A stretch of 64,000 nucleotides of DNA, from the NCBI RefSeq assembly GCF_900141985.1, contig NZ_FQZK01000013.1, forward strand, positions 1-64,000. Reading direction: 5' to 3'. Both the position numbers and the translations under genes were made by a program. This DNA is from Nocardiopsis flavescens. Its GTDB lineage: Bacteria > Actinomycetota > Actinomycetes > Streptosporangiales > Streptosporangiaceae. Below the pieces are notes generated by a model, which had not been told where the DNA came from, made no database searches, and was given only the letters and a program-made list of their open reading frames with translations. This document shows positions 33,610-40,841 of this stretch, in pieces (the first letter of the stretch is position 1; each line of letters starts with the position of its first letter).

Positions 33610-34227
33610 TCACTCCGTGCCGGTCACCAGGGACCCGCGGGCGATCGCGCGGTCGGCGATCGCCTCCAGCGTCGACGACAGCTCGGCGCCCTCGGGCAGG
33701 TCGAGCGGGGTGTCCAGCGCGTACACCGTGAACCGGTAGCCGTGCGGGTCGTCCTCCTCCGGGCACGGCGGCGCGTACGAGGCCTCACCCGCGCTGTTGA
33801 GCCCCTGGCGGGCGTCGGCCGGCACCGTGTCCTGGCGCAGCTCCCCCGACTGCGGGTCCAGGTCGTAGAGGATCCAGAACACCTCGGCGGCTTCGGGGTC
33901 GTCCACCACCAGCGCGAGCGAGGCCGTGTCCTCGGGCAGCCCCGACCAGCTCAGCGGGGGCGAGTACGTGTCGCGCTCACCGTCCTCGCCCGGCTCGGAA
34001 CCGACGCAGGTGTAGGCCTCGGGCAGCGGGCGGCCCTCCTGCATCAGCGGACTGGTGACGTTGATGTCGTCGGGCATGTCCCCGTTCTGCCCGGGGGCGA
34101 ACAGGCCGCAGCCGGTGGTCAGCGTCAACGCCGTCCCCGCCGCCAGGGCGCCCGTGAGCGCACCGGCGGAGGTGCGGGGCGCGCGGCGCGCCCCGGTCGT
34201 CCGGGGGGAAGGGAGGGCCGGGAACAA
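33610..34227 (-). CDS. PEBP/YbhB-like (Raf-kinase-inhibitor-like) lipoprotein
   Basis: A 205-residue protein with an Arg-rich N terminus, hydrophobic stretch and lipobox LTTGC at about residues 35-39, predicting a secreted lipoprotein. Residues 50-205 are a phosphatidylethanolamine-binding-protein domain of the bacterial YbhB type: VTSPLMQEGRPLP, SPPLSWSGLPEDTASLALVVDDPEA, and late YRFTVYALDTPLDLPEG. No ATG or GTG gives a sensible start; TTG at 34227 has GGAG 7 bases upstream and yields a normal signal peptide, so I choose it. Ligand and role are unknown; family members bind phospholipid-like anions. Confidence 0.85.
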   Translation of the reverse strand: MFPALPSPRTTGARRAPRTSAGALTGALAAGTALTLTTGCGLFAPGQNGDMPDDINVTSPLMQEGRPLPEAYTCVGSEPGEDGERDTYSPPLSWSGLPEDTASLALVVDDPEAAEVFWILYDLDPQSGELRQDTVPADARQGLNSAGEASYAPPCPEEDDPHGYRFTVYALDTPLDLPEGAELSSTLEAIADRAIARGSLVTGTE

Positions 34228-34483
34228 TGTGGGACTCCTGCTGGACTCTGGAAAAGCGCGGAACGCCGCAGGGAAGGGCGGACCGCAGGACGGAATCGGC
34301 CGCGGCGCGGCGTCCGGAACGGTCCCGGCGCCGGGCGCGGCGAAGGCGGCGTGCGCGAACACCCGCACACGCTCCTGAGCGAACCTTACTGCGGACCCGG
34401 CCCGCCCGGGGCGGCGTGCCGTGCCCGCGGCCGGCCCTGTGGACGACGGCTCCCCGAGGCCTCCGGGGGGCCATGATGGAGGT

Positions 34484-37400
34484 GTGCGGTTCTCCATACT
34501 CGGTCCCCTGCTGGTGCACGACGCCTCGGGGGAGCCCGTGACCATCGGCGGTGCCCGGCTGCGCACCCTCCTGGGCCTGCTGCTGCTCCGCCCCGGCCAG
34601 TGGGTGGCGGCCGACCACCTGCTGGAGTCCGTGTGGACCGGGGCCCCGCCCGCCGGGGCGGCCAACGCGCTCCAGGCCCTGGTGTCCCGGCTGCGCCGTT
34701 CCCTGGCGGACGGGGCCCCGGTGCAGGGCGGGCCGGAGGGCTACCGGCTGGGCGTGACGCCGGACCGGGTCGACCTCTTCGTGTTCGAGGACCTGGTCCG
34801 CGCGGGCCGCGACCACCGCGCGGGCGGGCGCCCCGCACCGGCCCTGGCCGACCTGGAGCGGGCGCTGGGGCTGTGGCGGGGGCCCGCGCTGGTGGACCTC
34901 ACCGCGCGGGGCCTGGCCGAGGGCTCGGCCGTGCGCCTGGAGCAGACGCACCTGACCGCCCGTGAGGAGCGGCTGGCGGCCCTGCTCGACCTGGGACGCA
35001 CCGCGGACGCGGTGGCCGAGGCGGAGGCCCTGGCCGGGGAGGAGCCGCACCGGGAGCGCCCGGTGGAGCTGCGGCTGCGCGCCCTGGCGGCGGCGGGGCG
35101 CACCGCCGACGCGCTCGCGGCCTACCGCCGCTTCCGCGACGACCTGGCCGACGCGCTGGGCCTGGACCCCTCCGCACACCTGGAGGAGGTCCACCTGCGG
35201 CTGCTGCGCGGCGGACCGGCCGCCCCCGGCGGGCCCTCCCTCCCGCCGGCCCCCGGCCCCGGCGGCGCCTCCCCGCCCGGCCGCCCGGCCGCGGGCCCCG
35301 CGGTGCCCGGTGTCGGGGGTGCCCGCGCTTTTGCCGGTGCCGGGGAGGCCGGCCCCGCGGGCCCCGCGGCCGGTGGCCCTCACCCTGGCGCCGGACCTTC
35401 GGGCGCCGGTCCCACCGTGCTCGGTGCCGAGGGCGTTCCCCCTGGCGCCGGACCTTCGGAGACCGGCCCCGCGGCTCCTGGCACCGATGGTGTTCGCGCT
35501 TTCGCCGGTTCTTCGGGGGCCGGTCCTGCGGCCGTCCCCGGTGCCGGGGGTGTTCGTGCCTTCACCGATCCTTCGGAGGCCGGTGCCACGGCGCCCGGTG
35601 CCGGTTCCGCAGGTTCTTCGGAGGCCGGTTCCGCGGACCCCGCGGCCGTCCCGGCCGCGCCCGAGCCCTGGGCCGGGCGGGGCTCTCCCGGTCCGGTGCC
35701 GGCGGCGGGCGGGGGTTCCGCTCCGGCCGGGCTCCCCGGGGCGGCAGCCGCCCCGGCGGCGGAGGGGAGGGACGCGGTGGCGCTGCACCTGCCGGTGCCG
35801 CTCACCGGGTTCGTGCCGCGCCCCGAGGTGGACCTCGCCGTCGACCTGCTCACCCGCGGCCGCCTGGTCACCCTGCTCGGGCCCGGCGGGGCGGGCAAGA
35901 CCCGGCTGGCCGTCGAGGGCACCGCGGCCTTCGCCCGGGCCCGCCCCGACCTGTCGGCCCGGGGCGCCTGGTTCGTCGAACTCGCCCCCCTCACCGAGGG
36001 CGCGTCCCTGCCCGAGGCCGTCGCCGACACCCTGGGGCTGCGCGAGCACGCCCTCCTGCGGGCCCGGTCCGCGCCGCCCCCGCCGCCCGCCGAGCGCGTC
36101 GCCGCGTTCATCGCCGACCACCCCGTCCTGTTGGTCCTGGACAACTGCGAGCACCTCGTGGACGACGCGGCCCGGTTCGCCGCCCTCCTCCTGGCCCGCT
36201 GCCCGCGCCTGCGCGTCCTGGCTACCTCCCGCGAACCCCTGGGCACCCCGGGGGAACACCTCCTGCCCGTCCCCTCCCTGACCCTGCCCGCCGAGCACGC
36301 CCGCGCGGCCGAGGCCGCCACCGCCCCCTCCGTCGTCCTGTTCGCCGAGCGCGCCCGCGCCGTCCGCGCGGACTTCGCCGTCACCGACGGCAACGCCGCC
36401 CACGTCGTGCGCGTCGTCCGCGCCCTGGACGGCATGCCCCTGGCCCTGGAGCTGGCCGCCGCGCGCCTGCGCGTGATGACCCCCGCCCAGCTCGCCGACC
36501 GGCTCGACGACCGCTTCCGCCTGCTGGGCGGCGGCGTCCGCGGCACACCCCGGCACAGCACCCTGCGCGCCGTCGTCGACTGGAGCTGGGACCTGCTCGG
36601 CGAGGCCGAGCGCCGCCTGCTGCGCCGCCTGTCGGTGTTCGCCGGGGGCGCGGACCTGGAGTCCGTCGAACGCGTCTGCGCCGACCCCGATGCCCGCGGC
36701 ACCGTCGCCGGACACGACGTGTGGACGGTCCTGTTCGCGCTCGTCGACAAGTCCCTGGTGATCGCCGAGGAGCCGCGCCGCCCCGAGTCCCCGCCCCGCT
36801 ACCGGCTGCTGGAGACGGTCCGGGCCTACGCCGCCGAGCGCCTGGCCGGGGCCGGGGAGACCGCCGCGGTCCGCGACGCCCACGCCCGCAGTGTCCGCGA
36901 CCTGTGGAGGGAGGCCGACCCGCTGCTGCGCGGACCCCGTCAGGGGGAACTGCTCGCCCGCCTGCACGACGAGGGCGACGGGTTCGCCGCGGCGCTGCGC
37001 TGGGCGGTGGAGCGCGGCGACGCCGAACTCGGGCTGGACCTCATCGAGTACTCCCAGTGGTACTGGACCCTGGGCGACTTCCTGGAACCCCTGGCGCGCT
37101 GGTCCGCGCAGGTGCTGGCCCTCACCGGCGGGAGGGTCCCGCCGGGCCGGTCCGTGGCCTACGCCGGCTGCCTGCTCCACCGGGCGTCCGTCGACGCCGA
37201 TTCCCTCGGAGACGTCCAGGAGCACATCGCGGCCATCGAGGCGGTGCTCGCCGCGGAGGGGCACATCCCGGAGGAGCACCCCCTGCTGGTGTACGGCCTC
37301 ATGTACCGGGCCATGGCGGAGGGCGTCGACGGCGCGACCCGGGAGCGGATCACCCGCGCGCTGGAGCAGCCGGACCCGTGGATGCGGGCCATGGTGCGCA

Positions 37401-38266
37401 TGCTCCTGTCGCTGGTCGACACCCTCGGCGGACGCCTGGGCCCGGCCCTGGAGGGGGCGGAGCGGGCCCTGGAGGAGTTCCGCGCACTGGGCGACTCCTG
37501 GGGTGTGTGCCAGTCCCTGGCCCAGGTGGTGGACGCGCACCGCTTCGACGACCTGGAGCGCTGCGAGCGGCTGCTGGAGGAGGGGGTGGCCCTGGCGGAG
37601 GCCGGCGGGCTGCGCAGCATGGCGGTGGTGTTCCGGGTGTGCGGCGTCCAGATGCTCATCGCGCGGGGCGAGCTGGTCGGGGCCCGCGCGGTCCTGGACC
37701 TGCTGGCGGAGCAGGGACGCCCCTCCCAGCCGGAGCACGTCGTGCTGGCGCTGCTGGTCGAGGCCCAGTGGGCGAACGAGGCGGGCGACCAGCAGCTGGC
37801 CCGCGCGCTGGTGGAGCGGATCCAGGCCATGATGGAGGCGCTCGGCGGGTTCGCGCCCACCTACGTCGAGGTGGGCGCGTGCGCGCTGGCGGCCACCATC
37901 TCCTGGTACGAGGGCGACCCGGCCCGGGCCAGGCGGGAGGCCGCCCGGGCGTGGTGGACCGTCATCGGCGTCATGGGCCCGGTCCGGGCGGAGCTCCTGG
38001 ACGTTCTGGCGGCGGTGGAGGAGCGGGCCGATCCGTGCCGGGCGGCCCTGCTGACCGGGTGGGGCCGGGCGCTGCGCGGGGTCGCCGACGCCACCGACCC
38101 GCTCGCGGTGCGCACCGCCGGCCTGCTCGGCGACAGGCTCGGCGCGCGGGAGTTCGCCCGCCTCGTGGGGGAGGGCGCCGACCTGGCCCCGGACGAGGCG
38201 CTGGACGCCGCCTCGCGGTGGCTGGCGGGGGCCGTCCCGGAGGAGGCTCCGGCGGACCGCCGCTGA
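34484..38266 (+). CDS. SARP/AfsR-like regulator: BTAD + NB-ARC ATPase + helical repeats
   Basis: A 1260-residue regulator. Residues 1-85 are an OmpR/SARP winged helix (VRFSILGPLLVHD), 90-240 a bacterial transcriptional activation domain. Residues 245-430 form a Pro/Ala/Gly-rich linker with degenerate repeats around AGP-APGA. An ATPase of the NB-ARC/STAND class follows: Walker A GPGGAGKT near 466-473, Walker B VLLVLDNCEHL near 545, and GMPLALELAAARL. The C-terminal 550 residues are TPR-like helices. Such proteins activate antibiotic or secondary-metabolite genes. GTG 34484 gives the family N terminus, though GGAGG is only 1 base away; GTG 34439 is the alternative. It converges on a DrrAB-like exporter. 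Confidence 0.88.
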   Translation: MRFSILGPLLVHDASGEPVTIGGARLRTLLGLLLLRPGQWVAADHLLESVWTGAPPAGAANALQALVSRLRRSLADGAPVQGGPEGYRLGVTPDRVDLFVFEDLVRAGRDHRAGGRPAPALADLERALGLWRGPALVDLTARGLAEGSAVRLEQTHLTAREERLAALLDLGRTADAVAEAEALAGEEPHRERPVELRLRALAAAGRTADALAAYRRFRDDLADALGLDPSAHLEEVHLRLLRGGPAAPGGPSLPPAPGPGGASPPGRPAAGPAVPGVGGARAFAGAGEAGPAGPAAGGPHPGAGPSGAGPTVLGAEGVPPGAGPSETGPAAPGTDGVRAFAGSSGAGPAAVPGAGGVRAFTDPSEAGATAPGAGSAGSSEAGSADPAAVPAAPEPWAGRGSPGPVPAAGGGSAPAGLPGAAAAPAAEGRDAVALHLPVPLTGFVPRPEVDLAVDLLTRGRLVTLLGPGGAGKTRLAVEGTAAFARARPDLSARGAWFVELAPLTEGASLPEAVADTLGLREHALLRARSAPPPPPAERVAAFIADHPVLLVLDNCEHLVDDAARFAALLLARCPRLRVLATSREPLGTPGEHLLPVPSLTLPAEHARAAEAATAPSVVLFAERARAVRADFAVTDGNAAHVVRVVRALDGMPLALELAAARLRVMTPAQLADRLDDRFRLLGGGVRGTPRHSTLRAVVDWSWDLLGEAERRLLRRLSVFAGGADLESVERVCADPDARGTVAGHDVWTVLFALVDKSLVIAEEPRRPESPPRYRLLETVRAYAAERLAGAGETAAVRDAHARSVRDLWREADPLLRGPRQGELLARLHDEGDGFAAALRWAVERGDAELGLDLIEYSQWYWTLGDFLEPLARWSAQVLALTGGRVPPGRSVAYAGCLLHRASVDADSLGDVQEHIAAIEAVLAAEGHIPEEHPLLVYGLMYRAMAEGVDGATRERITRALEQPDPWMRAMVRMLLSLVDTLGGRLGPALEGAERALEEFRALGDSWGVCQSLAQVVDAHRFDDLERCERLLEEGVALAEAGGLRSMAVVFRVCGVQMLIARGELVGARAVLDLLAEQGRPSQPEHVVLALLVEAQWANEAGDQQLARALVERIQAMMEALGGFAPTYVEVGACALAATISWYEGDPARARREAARAWWTVIGVMGPVRAELLDVLAAVEERADPCRAALLTGWGRALRGVADATDPLAVRTAGLLGDRLGAREFARLVGEGADLAPDEALDAASRWLAGAVPEEAPADRR

Positions 38267-38283
38267 CGGCGCCGGGAGGTGCG

Positions 38284-38317
38284 GCGGCGGGTCCGGGGTC
38301 CGCCCCGGGCCCGCCGC
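38284..38317. terminator. Bidirectional hairpin terminator
   Basis: A 15-bp stem, GCGGCGGGTCCGGGG / CCCCGGGCCCGCCGC, with a single G-U pair and a 4-base loop, between the convergent SARP-type regulator and ABC permease genes. Confidence 0.7.
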
Positions 38318-38327
38318 GCCCCGCGGC

Positions 38328-39158
38328 TCAGGTGCGGCGCCGGTAGGCCCACACCGCCGGCGGGAAGAAGACCGCGGTGATGACGGCCGCCCACACCAGT
38401 GTCCACAGCACCGGCCCGGCGACGTCGCCGCCGAGCATCAGGCCGCGCATGGCGTCCACGATGTGCGTCACCGGGTTGTTGGCCGCGATCACCCGCAGCC
38501 AGGAGGGCATGCTGTCGGGGTCGACGAACGCCGAGCTGGCGAAGGTCAGCGGGAACATGAGGATCATCCCGAACGCCTGCACCGCCATCGGGGTGCGCAC
38601 GATCATGCCGACGAACGCCGACATCCAGCACAGGGCGAACGCGAACAGCAGCACCAGCGCGCCGGCGGCGACCACGCCCACGAGCCCGCCCTCGGGCCGG
38701 AACCCGATGAGCACGCCCACCAGCAGCACCATCACCACGGTGATCGTGTACCGCACCAGGTCGCCCAGGATGGCGCCGATCAGCGGCGCCGACCGGGCGA
38801 TGGGCAGTGAGCGGAACCGGTCGAAGATGCCCTTCTCGACGTCCTGGCTGAGCGCGAACCCGGTGCCCAGGGTGGCGAAGATGACCGACTGGGCCACGAT
38901 GCCGGGCATGAGGAAGTCCCGGTAGGCCTGCCAGTCGCCCATGAGCGCCTGCCCGAACACGAACACGAACAGGGTCACGAACATGACCGGCTGGAGGATG
39001 AGCCCGAAGACCTCCTCCGGGTTGGCCTTGATCTTGAGCACGCTCCGCCAGGCCAGCTGGAGCCCGTTGCGGACGGTGGCCGCCGGTGTGATGCGGTGGG
39101 GCACGCCGGCCGCGGTCCCCTCGTTCGCCGACGGCTCGCGCGTCGTCACGGCGCTCAT
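38328..39158 (-). CDS. ABC-2 type permease (DrrB-like drug exporter)
   Basis: A 276-residue membrane protein with six hydrophobic segments, of the DrrB/ABC-2 family. It has the family's PVMFVTLFVFVFGQAL first helix, FLMPGIVAQSVIFATLGTGF second helix and the late NNPVTHIVDAMRGLMLGG loop. It should form the channel of a drug or lipid exporter with the ATPase encoded just upstream. The ATG overlaps the ATPase stop (ATGA). A hydrophilic 30-residue N terminus precedes the first helix. Confidence 0.92.
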   Translation of the reverse strand: MSAVTTREPSANEGTAAGVPHRITPAATVRNGLQLAWRSVLKIKANPEEVFGLILQPVMFVTLFVFVFGQALMGDWQAYRDFLMPGIVAQSVIFATLGTGFALSQDVEKGIFDRFRSLPIARSAPLIGAILGDLVRYTITVVMVLLVGVLIGFRPEGGLVGVVAAGALVLLFAFALCWMSAFVGMIVRTPMAVQAFGMILMFPLTFASSAFVDPDSMPSWLRVIAANNPVTHIVDAMRGLMLGGDVAGPVLWTLVWAAVITAVFFPPAVWAYRRRT

Positions 39159-40111
39159 GCCGGCACCTCCTCGGCTTCGGTGTCGGCGGTGTGCCCGGTC
39201 AGTGCCAGGAACACCTCGTCCAGGCTCGGCTTGCGCAGCGACAGCTCGGCCACGGTGATCCCCTGCTCGTCCAGGCGGCGCACCACCTCGGGGAGCACGC
39301 CCGCGTCGGTGACGGGCACGCTGGCCACCAGGTCGTCCACGGTGACCGGGGAGCTGGTGACCGCCTCGATGACCTTGACGGCCAGCGGCAGCCGGCCGGC
39401 GTCGGCGGTGCGCAGCTCCAGCACCTGGCCGCCGGTGCGGTTCTTGAGCTCCTCGGGGGTGCCCCGGCTGATGACCCGGCCGTGGTCGAGCACCAGCAGG
39501 TCGTCGGCGAGCCGGTCGGCCTCCTCCAGGTACTGCGTGGTGAGCAGCACGGTGACCCCGTCCCCGACCAGGTCGCGGACCACGTCCCACAGGTCGTTGC
39601 GGCTGCGCGGGTCCAGGCCGGTGGTCGGCTCGTCCAGGTACAGCAGCGCGGGGCGGCCGACCAGGCTGGCGGCCAGGTCCAGGCGGCGGCGCATGCCCCC
39701 GGAGTAGGTCTTGGCGGGGCGGCCGCCGGCGTCGGACAGCGAGAACCGCTCCAGCAGCTCGTCGGCCCGGGCGCGGGCCCCGGCCCGGTCCAGGCCCAGC
39801 AGGCGGGCGATCAGCACCAGGTTCTGCACCCCGGTGAGCTCGTCGTCGACCGCGGCGTACTGGCCGGTCAGGCCGATCAGTCGGCGTACCTCGTGCGGCT
39901 CGCGCACGACGTCGAACCCGCCGACCTCGGCGTGCCCGGCCTCCGGCCGCAGCAGGGTGGCCAGGATGCGCACCATGGTCGTCTTTCCGGAGCCGTTGGG
40001 CCCCAGGACGCCCAGCACGGCCCCCGTTCTGGCGGTCAGGTCCACCCCGTCCAGGGCCCGTTGGCCCTTGAACTCTTTGACCAGGCCCTCCGCGCGGATG
40101 GCGTTCGTCAT
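39155..40111 (-). CDS. ABC transporter ATPase (DrrA-like)
   Basis: A 318-residue ATPase of the daunorubicin-resistance DrrA type. Walker A GPNGSGKTT, the signature YSGGMRRRLDL, Walker B LLYLDEPTTGLDP and the H-loop replaced by TTQYLEEADRL are visible, as is the DrrA C-terminal region ending in SLDEVFLALTGH. It should drive the DrrB-like permease. GGAGG lies 7 bases before the ATG. The gene is divergent from the PH-domain operon. The neighbouring SARP-type gene suggests a link to secondary-metabolite export or self-protection, but no biosynthetic genes are in the window. Confidence 0.93.
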   Translation of the reverse strand: MTNAIRAEGLVKEFKGQRALDGVDLTARTGAVLGVLGPNGSGKTTMVRILATLLRPEAGHAEVGGFDVVREPHEVRRLIGLTGQYAAVDDELTGVQNLVLIARLLGLDRAGARARADELLERFSLSDAGGRPAKTYSGGMRRRLDLAASLVGRPALLYLDEPTTGLDPRSRNDLWDVVRDLVGDGVTVLLTTQYLEEADRLADDLLVLDHGRVISRGTPEELKNRTGGQVLELRTADAGRLPLAVKVIEAVTSSPVTVDDLVASVPVTDAGVLPEVVRRLDEQGITVAELSLRKPSLDEVFLALTGHTADTEAEEVPA

Positions 40112-40258
40112 CGCGCTCCTCCGTTCGTACGTTCGATTTCCAGTCTGTTCGGCGCCTCTGACAGAACGCTGACATCCCTGGCCGCGCCACTCGCATCCCG
40201 CTGACACCGGGCCCCGGGGGCGCCCCGCCCGCGGGGGGCCGGGGCCCCGGTACGGCCC

Positions 40259-40264
40259 TAGACT
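40259..40264 (+). promoter_or_regulatory. -10 box of the PH-domain operon (leaderless)
   Basis: TAGACT, with GTG at 40272 beginning 7 bases downstream. The spacing predicts that the RNA begins at or next to that GTG. Confidence 0.5.
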
Positions 40265-40271
40265 CGTGTCC

Positions 40272-40841
40272 GTGAACGACACCCCGCCTGACCCCCTACC
40301 GGACCCCTCCCCGCCGGAGACGACGCCCACCGCCCGGCTGCGGCCGCCGGAACGCAGGGTGAGCAGGCGAGCGATCGGCGTGTGGACGGTGCGCCTGCTG
40401 GTGGGCGGGCTGTTCCTCACCGCGCTGCTGACCGCGGCGGCGTGGGCGCTGACCTCGCTCGGATGGACGTGGCCGCCCGTGTGGGTGCGCGAGTACGCCC
40501 CGTTGGTACCCGTCGTCTACGGTACGTACGCCCTGCTCCGGGTGGCGATCGTGCCCTCGTGGCGGTACCGGGTGCACCGCTGGGAGGTGGCCGCCGACGT
40601 CATCTACACGCGCTCGGGGTGGCTGAGCCGCACCTGGCAGCTGGTGCCGGTGAACCGCCTGCAGACGGTCGACCACACCCAGGGGTGGCTGGAGCGGCTG
40701 TTCACCGTGGCGACGCTGGAGGTGCAGACGGCCTCCTACGCGGGTTCGTCGACCATCGAGGGTCTCGACGCCGAGGAGGCCCGCCGGCTGAGCGAGGACC
40801 TGGCGGTCCGCGCCGGGACGCTGCGGGACGACGCCACGTGA
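40272..40841 (+). CDS. PH-domain membrane protein (YdbS-like)
   Basis: A 189-residue protein. A Pro/Thr-rich N terminus is followed by two hydrophobic helices (about 38-60 and 72-92), then a bacterial PH (bPH2) domain: YRVHRWEVAADVIYTRSGWLSRTWQLVPVNRLQTVDHTQGWLERLFTVATLEVQTA. It matches YdbS-type proteins, which are encoded next to YdbT-type partners in many Gram-positives. The function of the pair is not established. I choose GTG 40272 for its leaderless spacing from the -10; GTG 40266 is two codons earlier. The next gene overlaps its stop. Confidence 0.87.
   Translation: MNDTPPDPLPDPSPPETTPTARLRPPERRVSRRAIGVWTVRLLVGGLFLTALLTAAAWALTSLGWTWPPVWVREYAPLVPVVYGTYALLRVAIVPSWRYRVHRWEVAADVIYTRSGWLSRTWQLVPVNRLQTVDHTQGWLERLFTVATLEVQTASYAGSSTIEGLDAEEARRLSEDLAVRAGTLRDDAT

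Noticed and set aside
33977..37738. A 1253-residue leftward frame opposite the SARP-type gene
   Set aside because: Low-complexity Gly/Gln/Val composition typical of antisense shadow; the rightward frame has complete winged-helix, BTAD and Walker motifs.
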